DNA of 64,000 nt from Microbacteriaceae bacterium (GCA_004297935.1 SCRE01000014.1:248001-312000); one strand, 5' to 3'; positions 35,459 to 44,712 are shown, counted from the stretch's first letter. Numbers and translations: made by a program. Notes: generated by a model not told the origin, from the letters alone.

Positions 35459-36242
35459 GTGAGGTCATCTCCACGTCCACATCGGCTCGTAGCGGAGTTG
35501 CGCACCGTTGCCGACCCCGGTGCCGTTGAGGCTGAGATCGAATCCGTGATGGCTGAGGCGGCTGCACACCTCGCCGCCGCAACCGTTCGAACCGGCCGCG
35601 CGGAGCGAGCCCGACGTCAGGCCGAGGTGGGCCGGCTGGAGGCCGACGCCGCAGCAATGGAAGCTTCCGGCGTCGCCGGGCAGCGGCAGGCCGACCTCGC
35701 CGTCACCCAGCACGAGCTGGGAGAGCGGGCACACACTCTCGACCAGGTGAGGGCCGAGCTAGCCGCCGTCCAGTCCGCGGCCGCGGCCCGAAACGCACAG
35801 CTGTCCCGGCTGCGTGAGCAGCTGGCGGCCGTGCGCGCGCGACTGGGGGAGGCCGAGCAACGAGCGCGACGATGTCAACGCGCGGGCCGAGACGACTGCT
35901 ACCGCACGGACAGAAGCAGAAGAACGTGCTCGGCGGGCGATCGTCCGCGCCGACGACACTGCGGCCCGAGCCTTGCGTGCCGAGTCTGACCTGGCGAAGG
36001 TGCGGGAGCAGCTGAAGCAGACCCGCACCGACCGTGACGCGATCCGGGAGGAAGCCCGCTGCCTGCGCGGGAATCTGGCCACCGTAATCGCCGAACGCGA
36101 CACGGCACGGGCGGACGCCCGACGTGAGCGAACCCGCGGTGACCAACGCGTCAGTGATCTGCGTACCGCGCACCAGCAACAGCTCGCCCTGCTCCATGAC
36201 ATGGCCGCCGAGCTGCGACTGACATCAAGATGGGCAGATTAG
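35459..36242 (+). pseudogene. Frameshifted coiled-coil protein fragment (KfrA-like)
   Basis: A long Ala/Arg/Glu-rich helical repeat, starting EAEIESVMAEAAAHLAAAT, runs in one frame to about 35865 (LREQLAAVRARLGEAEQ). It then continues in another frame as AETTATARTEAEERARRA through to LLHDMAAELRLTSRWAD. Both parts have heptad-like composition typical of plasmid KfrA proteins, but the N-terminal DNA-binding part is missing. The 3' end reads into an IS21-like terminal repeat. This is truncated at both ends and frameshifted. Confidence 0.6.
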
Positions 36243-36314
36243 TGACACCGGAGTGAGCAGCCACTGACATCGAAGTGAGCAATTTTCACGGAGTACTGAC
36301 ATCGAGATGAGCAC
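36220..36314 (+). repeat. Four-copy terminal repeat resembling an IS21-family end
   Basis: Four related 18-base units occur in the same direction: TGACATCAAGATGGGCAG (36220), TGACACCGGAGTGAGCAG (36243), TGACATCGAAGTGAGCAA (36265) and TGACATCGAGATGAGCAC (36297). Multiple short direct repeats are typical of IS21-family ends. No IstA/IstB of that element follows, so this is a solitary end. Confidence 0.6.
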
Positions 36315-36400
36315 TCCCAACAACCGTCACACCGACAGGGGCGCCCCACCCGAGCCGGTACCGCGCCATGTTGCGCCCGCAAACCGGACGTTCAACGCCG

Positions 36401-36444
36401 TGTGCAGGCGAGTATTGAAATTTGTGCAGACGACTTCTGAAAAT
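36401..36444 (+). repeat. Tandem repeat, candidate left end of the TniA/TniB element
   Basis: Two adjacent 22-base units, starting TGTGCAGGCGAGTATTG and TGTGCAGACGACTTCTG, share most positions. They begin with TGT, as ends of Tn5053/Tn7-like transposons do. They lie about 110 bases beyond the 3' end of the TniB gene. Confidence 0.5.
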
Positions 36445-36555
36445 GAAATCGGTGTGAATGCAATCGATCGGTGGCGTGGTTACCATCATTGTTTGGCGCT
36501 GGCCGGGGTTGAACGGGGGAGCGGGGCGTCAGTCCGGCTACTATCGTGGGTCGTC

Positions 36556-37386
36556 TCAGGGGCCGCCGATGATCAGGGAGCTGCGGGCGGTTTCGACGAC
36601 GTCGCGGGTGACACCGGTCAGGTTGTTGATCTCGATGATGCGGTTGATTTGTGTGAACAGGCGTTGGACGAGGCGGAGGTTACCGCCGGTGATTTGTGTG
36701 ATGGCCGTCAGGGCGTCGGGGTCCTCGAGTGTGACTCCGTCGGGAAGGGCGAGGCCGAGTTCGTGGTGGTGGCCGGTGATGACTTGAAGCAGCTCTGTTC
36801 GGGCCAGGGGCCGGTATTCGTGAGCGAATCCGACTCTGCTGTAGAGCTGTGGGTAGCGTGCCAGGCGGCGTTGCAGGCCGGGCATGCCGACCAGGATGAG
36901 CCCGATACCGCTCCTGTCGTAGAGGTCGCGCAGCTCTTCGAGTCCGGTGGTGGTGAGCCGGTCGGCTTCGTCGCAGATGAGCAGCTCGACGTGGGGGAAT
37001 CCGCCCGGGATCTTTTGCCGCCACCGGGATGTCGGCAGCCGTCGAATGACGGTGTCCATCCTGCGGCACAGGTCACTCACGTTGCGGCTGATGCGACTGC
37101 TGGCGGTCATGATCGGGGTGGTCCACACGACGGTTCGGCTCTCGGCCAGGTCGTCGGGCGGGAGGGGAGCGACCCAGTCGCTGCTGTCCAGCGGTAGGTA
37201 CGACCGGGCCAGGTAGGTTTCGGCGGCGTCCCAGTGGGCGTAATGGCGAGCCGAGAGGGTCTTGCCGACGCCGGGCGGGCCGTAGCACAGGCCGATGTAG
37301 CGGTCGCGGCGTACCGCGTCCGCGAACTCGCAGAACCGCCGGTATTCGCCTGTGACAAGGAATGTCGCGGAGGCGGTGTCAATCAT
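36556..37386 (-). CDS. TniB/TnsC-like AAA+ transposition ATPase
   Basis: 276 residues from ATG 37386, which overlaps the stop of the transposase gene by eight bases. Walker A GPPGVGKT at 36-43, Walker B VELLICDEADRL, and sensor-region segments ILVGMPGLQRRL and ITGGNLRLVQRLF define the TniB family. It would select target DNA and activate the DDE transposase encoded upstream. The reading frame is intact. No TniQ or resolvase gene is adjacent. Confidence 0.88.
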   Translation of the reverse strand: MIDTASATFLVTGEYRRFCEFADAVRRDRYIGLCYGPPGVGKTLSARHYAHWDAAETYLARSYLPLDSSDWVAPLPPDDLAESRTVVWTTPIMTASSRISRNVSDLCRRMDTVIRRLPTSRWRQKIPGGFPHVELLICDEADRLTTTGLEELRDLYDRSGIGLILVGMPGLQRRLARYPQLYSRVGFAHEYRPLARTELLQVITGHHHELGLALPDGVTLEDPDALTAITQITGGNLRLVQRLFTQINRIIEINNLTGVTRDVVETARSSLIIGGP

Positions 37387-38884
37387 TGCGGTACCGCTTG
37401 AGCGTGCGGTCCGGCTGTGGTGGTGGTGTCGCTGCCTGGTGCACGGCGAGCAGGTCGTCGACCAGGGTGCGCCGTGCGGTGATCTGCTCACGCAGGTCTC
37501 TGCGGTGGCGCTCTCGTGCGGTCCGCAGCTCTTTCAGGCTGATTGTTTCGCCTGCGATGTCCTGACAGATCGCGGTGCACAGGAAGGTCCCGTCGTGGAA
37601 AACCCGGATCTGGCCGAGATCTCTCGGGTCGTAGCGGATGATCACGCTCTCGCCGACGAACGCGGCCAGGTTCACATTCAGGTAGCGCATGTTCTGAAAG
37701 CGGATGCCGTCACGATGCACCAGCCGAGGTACCGGCACGGTCAACAGCAGCAGGTCGAGATCTTCCAGACGCTCCGGCAGCTGCGGCAGGAACCCGCCGG
37801 CTTCCCAGCGTTGTTGTGGCGGCACACCGGTTTCGCCGTGTTGAGACTGGTTGTAGTCGCCGACGATGAACGCGTGCAGCAGCTGGTCGAGCTCACCCAC
37901 CGTCAGGGCCGGCGCGGACGCCTGCACCCCGGCAACCAGATGCCCGGGTAGTCCGGGCAGGAATAACTGGTTGATGCTGCGGAAAAGACGCTCGATCTTG
38001 CCCCTGCCGCGCGGTTTACCGCCCGTGCTGTGGATCAGTTGGATGTGCAGGTCGGCGCAGACCTGTTCCAGATGGTGGCTGGTGAAGTCCGCACCGTGGT
38101 CTGAGTACAGGATTTCCGGTATCCCGCACACCCGCCAGGCCGGGTCGGTCTTGGTCCAGATCGCCTGCCGCAGCGCCAGCGCGGTCTGCAGCGCCGACGG
38201 GGCGCTCAGGTTCAGCGCATAACCGGGCACCGCACGGCTGTGGTCATCGAGGATCGTGCTCAGCCACGGCCGCACCACCGCCCGGTCCGGGCCGAGTACC
38301 AGGATGTCCAGCTCGGTGTGGTCGGCCTGCCACATACCATTGGACCGTTTCGCCTCCCGCCGGTACAACAGGTCATAGGCCTGCTGGTAGGCCTTCGTGC
38401 CCTGCTGGGCTAGCACCAGCAGCGGATCGCCCAACGCCCGTAGCACACCCCGGACGGTCTCGTAGCTCGGCGCGGCCCACCCCTGGCTCGCCGCGACCTG
38501 TCCGACGCTGCGGTACACCGTCGCCACCGTCGGCGCGGGCCTGACCAGGTACAGCGCCTCGATCACGGTGACCAGCTCTGGCCGGATCCGGCGCCGGCCC
38601 CGATCCGAGCGCGGTGTCGGCGCCAACCCGACCAGGCCCTGTGCCCGGTAGGCGGCCAGCCACCGGGTGACCGTCCGTACCGAATGCCCTGCCGCCGCGG
38701 CGGCCGTGACGACCGACACCCCGTCGTGCAGGTGCGGCCGCAACACCTGAAACCGTGCCATCGCCGCTGCCCGCTGCGTCTCGCTCAACCCGCTCAGCGG
38801 GGTGTGGTCTGCCACCCCAGTCGTCACCGCACCACCACAACAATTCCTCGGCGAGCACCCGCGCCAGGTACCCGGCTGGCGCAC
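37379..38884 (-). CDS. TniA/TnsB-like DDE transposase
   Basis: About 500 residues; the exact start is uncertain (GTG at 38884 or 38827). N-terminal helix-turn-helix region (GHSVRTVTRWLAAYRAQG), an rve catalytic core with Asp in WQADHTELDIL, Asp in YSDHGADFTS and Glu in GRGKIERLFRS, then a Mu-type C-terminal beta-barrel (RDGIRFQNMRYLN, VIIRYDPRD). All three catalytic residues are present. Works with the overlapping TniB gene. The family moves Tn5053-, Tn402- and Tn7-like elements. Confidence 0.9.
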   Translation of the reverse strand: MRQPGTWRGCSPRNCCGGAVTTGVADHTPLSGLSETQRAAAMARFQVLRPHLHDGVSVVTAAAAAGHSVRTVTRWLAAYRAQGLVGLAPTPRSDRGRRRIRPELVTVIEALYLVRPAPTVATVYRSVGQVAASQGWAAPSYETVRGVLRALGDPLLVLAQQGTKAYQQAYDLLYRREAKRSNGMWQADHTELDILVLGPDRAVVRPWLSTILDDHSRAVPGYALNLSAPSALQTALALRQAIWTKTDPAWRVCGIPEILYSDHGADFTSHHLEQVCADLHIQLIHSTGGKPRGRGKIERLFRSINQLFLPGLPGHLVAGVQASAPALTVGELDQLLHAFIVGDYNQSQHGETGVPPQQRWEAGGFLPQLPERLEDLDLLLLTVPVPRLVHRDGIRFQNMRYLNVNLAAFVGESVIIRYDPRDLGQIRVFHDGTFLCTAICQDIAGETISLKELRTARERHRRDLREQITARRTLVDDLLAVHQAATPPPQPDRTLKRYRND

Positions 38885-39034
38885 CCCACCGCCGGCATCA
38901 CGCGGCGCGGTACCGCAACGGACGGGCTCAGCGACGAGGAACTACACATAATCTCAGTGTAACCGAAACAAGACAAATAGCGTTGGTAATATCGCGCCAC
39001 CGAGCGGCTGACCTAACAATGAGGAACCGTGTTT

Positions 39035-39088
39035 CGCATTTCGTTACGTCTTTTCTATTCCGTTACGCATTCCGTTTCGTCTTTTGTC
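39035..39088 (+). repeat. Direct repeats, candidate right end of the TniA/TniB element
   Basis: CGCATTTCGTTACGTCTTTT (39035) and CGCATTCCGTTTCGTCTTTT (39066) are 31 bases apart, each continuing three more bases; 19 of 23 positions agree. Spaced direct repeats at the end opposite the tandem repeat at 36401 fit transposase-binding sites. The precise terminus is not resolved. Confidence 0.45.
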
Positions 39089-39270
39089 ACTTTCTGATGA
39101 CGCCCGCCGCGGATGAACCAGTAGCGCGGCGCGGGTGCTAAGGCGTCGCAGCCTTCAGTATGGGTGCGCGGGCGAGTGTCCCGTCGGGACGACGCACTTG
39201 GTCACTGTAGCGTGCGCCGGCGGCGAGGAAGATCGCGCCAAGCAGTTCGCGGGCGGCGGGGCACGGATAC

Positions 39271-39498
39271 CTAGCCGCGGATATCGAGCAGCGCATCGCC
39301 GGCGAGCTGGGGACTTGCGTGGACGAGGCTGCTGGAGTAGAGCATCCCGCCGGTGTCGATGTGGGGCCCCTCGCGGATGATCCCGTCGGTGATGGGGGTG
39401 CCGCCGGGATGGATGTGGATGCCGCGGTAGGCGTGGCAAGGAGCCGCGCGCGGCCGGTTTATGCAGTGCAGGCGCGCATCCGCATCACGGTGTTTGAC
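39271..39498 (-). other. Start-less open frame, possible 3' remnant of an unknown gene
   Basis: A 75-codon frame ends at TAG 39271. Its composition looks protein-like (IHIHPGGTPITDGIIREGP, HIDTGGMLYSSSLVHASPQ) but no start codon or ribosome site exists before the upstream stop. It follows the relaxase gene on the same strand. I recognise no family. Confidence 0.25.
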
Positions 39499-39575
39499 TC
39501 ACTCGTGCGCGAGTTGCTCGACCCAAGCCGTCATGTTCCTTATGGTGACCCGAGCGCCTGACATTCGGGCAGAGG

Positions 39576-42500
39576 TCACCGGCCGATGCCGTGCCCGCGG
39601 TCGATGCTCACACTGGTGCGCGTGATTGAGCGGGATTGTTGCTGGCTGGTGATGAACCTCGCGCGGTCGTGGGCGGCCCGGGCGGCCCGGTATTCGTATG
39701 CCTGTTCCAGCCCGTTCACTTGGTCAGGGTTGCCAAGTGGGGAGGGCCCCGCGACGTCGTAGCGTGCGCGGTAGAGGCGGATCGTGGTGGCCGCGCGCAG
39801 CCAGGATGTTTGCTCATCGCGGCTGGGCGTGCCGAGCCGTTTCATCCACGCTGCGTCGGCCTTCAGGTCGGCCAGGGTGAGCTGTTGGGCGTGTTGCTCG
39901 ATCAGTTGCTGTCTTTGGGCAAGGGCGGCACGCATGCCGGCGGGCATGGCTCCGATCGGACGGGGCAGGAGCCCGGCGACGCGGCGCGGTGCAGGCTGTG
40001 TCGTCCCACGCCGCGGGTTCGCGGCGCGCCGGTCGATCCACCGGGTGAGGAGCACCGCGGGGTCGGCGGGCTCCTTGCCCTCAGCCGGTTGGTAGGCGTG
40101 GAGGGCGCGGGCCGCGTCGCCGAGCACTTTCGCGGGCTCGTAGCCGTGTGATTCTGCCCGTCTCAGCGTTTGCTCCAGTGCCGGGTAGTAGGCGCTGGTG
40201 AACACATCGTCCGCCACTGCATCGCTCCCCAGCGCACCCTCGATCACGGCGGCCCATCGTTCTGTTTGCGCGTATTCGGCGAGTGTTGCGTATTCGCTCA
40301 GCAGTGTGGTCAGCGAGGCGTGCTCGTCGGTGGCGAGTTGCATGCTCTCGGTGGCGGAACGGTCGGCACCGACCGTGGCGAGCACCCCGGTGAGCCGTTC
40401 GGTGACGGTGGCCGGCCCGGTGAGGTCGTGGTGGGGTTCGGTGTCCTCGTCGGGGCTGTTGATGATGTAGGCGTGGTTCGCGTCTCTGCCGCGGGTGAGG
40501 GCGACGTAGAGCAGTTCCCGGTTTGCGGTTCTCGGGTCGATGACCGCGTGCGCGGTGTCTACTGTTGAGCCTTGGGCTCGGTGGATTGTGGTGGCGTAGC
40601 CGAGTTCGACCTCCGCGGCGACATACGCGGCCGGGAGCACGATCGCGGCCCCGTGCGGAACATCATCACTCCCGAAACGGCGCACTGCCAGAGATCCGTC
40701 TGCGAAGCTGCCGGTGACCGTCCAGCGGTCGCCGTTCTTCACCCACGCCCCGCTGCCGGTGGTCAGGCGGCGGTCATTGAGTCGAGTCACGATCACGTCC
40801 CCGACACCGGCGGTGGTGCCGTCGTGCAGGGTGACACCGGATTCCTGAACCTCGCCTGCGGCGATGAGATCGGTGCGGGCGCGCTGGTTCAGCTCGGTCA
40901 CCGTTTCAGAAGTCGCCGCGATCATCACCGATCGTCGGCCCGCCGCCCGGTCTGCCCGCCACGCCTGGTAGACGGCGGTTAGCATGGAGTCCTGGTCGCC
41001 GTCATGGACGCGTCCGTGCTCCTGGTATGCGGTCAGTACCGTGGCATCGCCGTGGCGAAGTCCCAGACTCGCGGTCTTCTCCCACTCGGTACGGAACCGG
41101 CGCACATCGGTCAGCTCCACCACGTCCTGCCGCATCCGGGCGAGCATGCCGAACGCTCCACCGGTTTCGACTGCGGAGAGTTGGGCGTGGTCACCGATCA
41201 GGACGACTTTCGCCCCCACGCTGGCCGCGTGGCTGGTGATTCGGTCCAGGGCGAGAGTGCCGGCAAGGGATGCCTCATCGATCAGCACCAGCTGTCCCGG
41301 TTTCAGGTTCCAACGGCCGTGCATGTACTCGTGCAGGAACTTCGCCGTATTCTCCGCCCGCACCGCCAACTGTTGCCCGAGCATCTCCGCGGCGGCAGCG
41401 GAGGGGGCCAGTCCGATCACCGAATCCTTGCCGTGGGCGGCGCTCCAGGCGCGGTGCAGGGCGCGCAGCGCCGTCGTCTTCCCCGTCCCGGCCGGCCCGA
41501 CGAGCACGTCGAGGACACGGCCGGAGGTGGCGAGTTGGAGGATCGCGGCGGCCTGGTCGTCGGCGATTTTCACCCCACGGACGGCGCGAGAGGTGTGCCG
41601 GTGCACGAGCCGTATCGGCAGCCTTGGGCCGGTCGTCTCGGCGGCGTGCTCCAGCAGCCGGGTCTCCGCATCCAGCAGGTCCTGGCTGGTGAAGGCGACC
41701 GCGTCGGGACGGCGAAACCAGTGCGACCCGTCGGGGTTGGCGAGCATCGCCGGCACGAGCCGGTCGTATTCTGGTGTCAGGCGCACCGACTCGGACTCGG
41801 CACGCTCCACGACCGCGCCGATCACCGCGTCCCGGTCTTCGGCGGTGGCGAACCGGAGTCCCATCGTCTGCCGTGCCGCTTCCGCGTGCAGATTCCAGTG
41901 CCCCCAGGTCGCACGCCGGTTCCCGACCTCCATCAACACCACAGTCGCAATATCGTGCACCTGATCCAGCGGGAGGTCGTCGGCGCGCAGAACCGCCCCA
42001 TCCGGTGACCGGGCGAGCAGTTGCCTCGCCCATCTCGTTGCGTCCTGCCCGAGCACTGAAGTTGCCCGGCCACGCCAATCCTCAGTCAGCACGGCGAGCG
42101 AATGCAGCTGTTTCTCCGGCCGCGTCTGCAAGGTTGCTTGCTGCCGCAGCCGTGCTACAGCACGTGGCGATGGTGATCGGCCGTGCTCGGCCCGGTATTC
42201 GGCGATGAGCCGTTGTGCTGCCTGCTCGATCCCCTCACCGCCCTCGACCCCGAGGGTGCGGCGGGAGAACTCGGCCAGCAGATCCGCCGGTACCCCCTCG
42301 ATCTCCCAACCGGTGAACGGGCTGCCGCGCCGCTGCACCGGCACCCACGACACCCCGAGCAGGCGTGTCGCATGGTTGGCAAGGTATGCGTTGTACGACG
42401 CCGACAGGGCCACCGTCGCCTTGTGCAGGGTGCGCGAATCCAGGGTGCGCCACTTCCCGTCCACCCCTTGCACCTTGTTGGACACCACAACATGGGTGTG

Positions 42501-43163
42501 CAACTGCGGATCGCTCGCCCTGGTGTCGTAGTGATCGAACGCCGCCGCGATCACCCCGCGCACCGGCATCGAGGCGACGCCGCCATGTCCGACCCGGGTT
42601 GCGGCGACCTGGCCCTCCAGCAAGTTCAGGGTGTCGCGCATGGCCGCATGATGCGCTTGCGCGAGCAGCGATTGCGTCCCGGCGTCCGCGACACTCCACA
42701 CGGCGCTGAACGACTTCGGCGGCGAGAACGTCAGATCAAACCCCGCCACCGGGGTGCGCGGGGTGCGTGCGCGTTCCTCCTCACGGATGCGTTGCTCCTG
42801 TTGCGCCCGCACCGCTTCGCCGAGCGATGCGTCAAGGCGTGCAACCCGCGCCGCAATACGCAGCGCCGGGGGTTGCAGCGCCGGATACCTGGCACCGAGC
42901 TTCCCACCGGTGATCGGATCGGCCCCTAAACCAAGCAACCGGGCAAGTTGCTCCTCGGTCACCGCATCGCCAACGCGCAGCAGTCCCGCCTCATCACTGC
43001 CAAGCCCGGCAAGACCGGAGCCAAGCCAGAGGCCAGGAGGGGTGCCCTCGGCTGTGTAGTAGCGTGTCAACGGCGTGCTAAGGTCACGGTCCCCGTCGCC
43101 GACGGCAACCGACTTCAGCAGATACTCGAAACCGCGCCCGGCAGACATCACCCGAATCGACAT
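39576..43163 (-). CDS. Conjugative relaxase of the TrwC/TraA (MobF) family with helicase domain
   Basis: 1195 residues from ATG 43163 (MSIRVMSAG). The N-terminal relaxase domain has tandem tyrosines in LTRYYTAEG, VAGFDLTFSPPKSFS, and the metal-binding HTHVVV in DPQLHTHVVVSNKV. The C-terminal helicase half has Walker A GPAGTGKTTAL, Walker B LVLIDEASLAG, and the motif VI-like YVALTRGRDANHAY. It would nick at oriT and unwind the transferred strand. The gene is intact, yet no type IV secretion or coupling-protein genes are visible nearby, so the element is at most mobilisable as seen here. A candidate oriT lies just upstream. Confidence 0.93.
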   Translation of the reverse strand: MSIRVMSAGRGFEYLLKSVAVGDGDRDLSTPLTRYYTAEGTPPGLWLGSGLAGLGSDEAGLLRVGDAVTEEQLARLLGLGADPITGGKLGARYPALQPPALRIAARVARLDASLGEAVRAQQEQRIREEERARTPRTPVAGFDLTFSPPKSFSAVWSVADAGTQSLLAQAHHAAMRDTLNLLEGQVAATRVGHGGVASMPVRGVIAAAFDHYDTRASDPQLHTHVVVSNKVQGVDGKWRTLDSRTLHKATVALSASYNAYLANHATRLLGVSWVPVQRRGSPFTGWEIEGVPADLLAEFSRRTLGVEGGEGIEQAAQRLIAEYRAEHGRSPSPRAVARLRQQATLQTRPEKQLHSLAVLTEDWRGRATSVLGQDATRWARQLLARSPDGAVLRADDLPLDQVHDIATVVLMEVGNRRATWGHWNLHAEAARQTMGLRFATAEDRDAVIGAVVERAESESVRLTPEYDRLVPAMLANPDGSHWFRRPDAVAFTSQDLLDAETRLLEHAAETTGPRLPIRLVHRHTSRAVRGVKIADDQAAAILQLATSGRVLDVLVGPAGTGKTTALRALHRAWSAAHGKDSVIGLAPSAAAAEMLGQQLAVRAENTAKFLHEYMHGRWNLKPGQLVLIDEASLAGTLALDRITSHAASVGAKVVLIGDHAQLSAVETGGAFGMLARMRQDVVELTDVRRFRTEWEKTASLGLRHGDATVLTAYQEHGRVHDGDQDSMLTAVYQAWRADRAAGRRSVMIAATSETVTELNQRARTDLIAAGEVQESGVTLHDGTTAGVGDVIVTRLNDRRLTTGSGAWVKNGDRWTVTGSFADGSLAVRRFGSDDVPHGAAIVLPAAYVAAEVELGYATTIHRAQGSTVDTAHAVIDPRTANRELLYVALTRGRDANHAYIINSPDEDTEPHHDLTGPATVTERLTGVLATVGADRSATESMQLATDEHASLTTLLSEYATLAEYAQTERWAAVIEGALGSDAVADDVFTSAYYPALEQTLRRAESHGYEPAKVLGDAARALHAYQPAEGKEPADPAVLLTRWIDRRAANPRRGTTQPAPRRVAGLLPRPIGAMPAGMRAALAQRQQLIEQHAQQLTLADLKADAAWMKRLGTPSRDEQTSWLRAATTIRLYRARYDVAGPSPLGNPDQVNGLEQAYEYRAARAAHDRARFITSQQQSRSITRTSVSIDRGHGIGR

Positions 43164-43217
43164 CACCACCCCGACACCCTCCCGAAACGGCCACCGACGG
43201 GCCCGCCTCAGCAGATA

Positions 43218-43253
43218 GGTGCGCACCGCGCACCACACGGCACCCTTGGTGCC
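43218..43253. repeat. Paired hairpins upstream of the relaxase gene, candidate oriT
   Basis: Two perfect inverted repeats are adjacent: GGTGCGC-ACC-GCGCACC (43218-43234) and GGCACC-CTT-GGTGCC (43239-43253). They lie 55-90 bases before the relaxase start. MobF relaxases recognise hairpins next to the nic site. The nic position is not identifiable. Confidence 0.4.
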
Positions 43254-43367
43254 AACGTGTGTGTAGTTCTGAGGCAGCGGAGAGTTGGCGAGAATCGAGG
43301 GGCGAGTCGGCGGGCCGGTTCGGGTCGGGCAGATGTGGACGGCCGGGTCAGGTTCTAGGCTGGGCGT

Positions 43368-44291
43368 ATGCGGATCGAGGTGCTGGTTTCGTGGTGAGAG
43401 CAGACGTGCTGTGGCGTGCCGTTCGGCGTTGGCGACTCGGTGAGCTGGAAGGTGGTCGCCGCCGACCTGGCCGCGAGTCCTGAAGGCAGCCTTCCACGGT
43501 TCGTGGAAGTACATGACGGTCTGGCTGCACGCGATGTGCCCTGGGCGCTGGTGAGCGGGACGGTCGTGACGATCACCGGCCTCTACTACCCGCACACTCC
43601 GGATTCCGAGCAGCACTACGCGCCGATGAACATCGTGTACCCGTTCTCCAGGGTGTTGCAGAGGGCCGACGAGCCAGACGCTGTACCAGCGGGCGCGTTT
43701 CGCGTGCAACTGGAGATTCCGGCGAGCATCCGGTTGCCGAACTTCTCGGTGAACGCCCAGACGACGGCGCAGCGGCGGATTGCCGCTGACCTGGCAGGGC
43801 TTGACCGTGGCCGGAGGGGTGACACCGTGAGCATGCGCTTAGAGGGTCTTGCCGAGGAGGTGCAGCAGCGGTGGGGGCGTGTGGCCGATGTCCGGCGGTC
43901 TCTGGTGTCGTCAGCGGTCACTATGATCCCGCAGGTCGCTGGCGGTTGTGTGATCGGGTGGTCGCGGCAGGAGGACGCGGATCAGGATTGCCTGCGCATC
44001 CATGCCGGCGAAGGCGCGTGGGTGTTCCCTGCGGAGGCGAAATTCGTGGAGGTGCTCGGCGAGTTCGTCGCCGCGGCTGCCGCCGGCCGTGTCGAGGAGC
44101 AGGTCCGACCCTTCGGCGGGCCTGTCGAACGACTGTTGACCGTGGTCTATGCCGGGAACGGGTACACCTGGACGGCCACGACTGCCTTCGAGCCGTTCGA
44201 TTCTGAGAATTCGTCCATGCCGGTCGGCAGCTTGTGGCAGCGCGCGCAGCGCGGCGACCACGACTACTTGCCGTGGACGGCCGGCGCATAG
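43368..44291 (+). pseudogene. DUF6578-like gene interrupted by an early TGA
   Basis: From ATG 43368 the frame reads MRIEVLVSW, then TGA at 43395-43397, then EQTCCGVPFGVGDSVSWKV and about 290 more codons to 44291. Conservation of the start with the W-x-Q-x-CCG-PF pattern I associate with DUF6578 proteins suggests the TGA replaced TGG or another sense codon. A shorter product from GTG 43416 would lack the first domain. The remaining frame is clean, so the lesion is recent or read through. Function of the family is unknown. Confidence 0.6.
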
Positions 44292-44461
44292 CGAGCCAGG
44301 CCGTACAAGCTGCACGTGCCCGGGGAGCGAGATTCCTCCGCGGGTGACCGTGACTACCTGATTGATGGCGGCGTGGACTGCGCGACCGTCGGGTTACCGA
44401 GTGAATGTCTGGCCCCGACGGTAGAATCGAGGGGTAGGCAGGACCATGGGGAGGATCAGTC

Positions 44462-44665
44462 ATGGCAACGACCCGAGCGGCATCACGCGCGTGGACGGAG
44501 CGTCAGCTTGACGCGATCGATGCCGGCCAGCGGATCGCCGGCGAAGAGCCTTCCCCGGAAGATCGTGAGGCCGCCCGCCGCGTGCTTACCGGGCAAGCCA
44601 GCGCCGAGCAGGTCATCGAGGAAGAACTGGCCGAACTCGAAGCACGCCACGGGTTCACCGGCTGA
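44462..44665 (+). CDS. VbhA-like antitoxin of a Fic module, inhibitory motif degenerate
   Basis: 67 residues after a GGAGG site, 47 bases before the fic gene. The middle, QRIAGEEPSPEDREAARRVL then TGQASAEQVIEEEL, matches the VbhA antitoxin domain (ASQRLEGLEPDP in the prototype). At the inhibitory S/TxxxE(G/N) motif this protein reads GQRIAG, so both the Ser/Thr and the Glu that blocks ATP binding are replaced. It may still bind the toxin but inhibit it differently. The family call rests on length, context and the PSPE block. Confidence 0.72.
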   Translation: MATTRAASRAWTERQLDAIDAGQRIAGEEPSPEDREAARRVLTGQASAEQVIEEELAELEARHGFTG

Positions 44666-44712
44666 CCCAGAAACCGTCACCGCGTCGCAGTTTGGGATCG
44701 AGGTGAGATCTG

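Larger units (their letters stand above)
38885..39575. other. Non-coding/remnant stretch between transposase and relaxase genes
   Basis: The left part is AT-richer and holds direct repeats that look like a transposon end (39035-39088). The right part is GC-rich and contains only a start-less reading frame (39271-39498). No intact gene is supported. The GC break falls near 39100 and probably marks the boundary between the TniA/B element and conjugative-element DNA. Confidence 0.5.

Noticed and set aside
36220-36314. Four-copy repeat as a CRISPR array or iteron origin
   Set aside because: Units are imperfect, unevenly spaced by 4-14 bases and without a Rep gene; an IS21-type end fits better.
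37379-38884. TniA gene as part of a CRISPR-associated transposon
   Set aside because: No cas gene, CRISPR array or TniQ in the window; only the generic TnsB/TnsC pair is present.
39135-39561. Rightward frames opposite the start-less reading frame near the relaxase 3' end
   Set aside because: Arg/Gly/Ala-rich shadow translations of high-GC DNA without motifs or ribosome sites.
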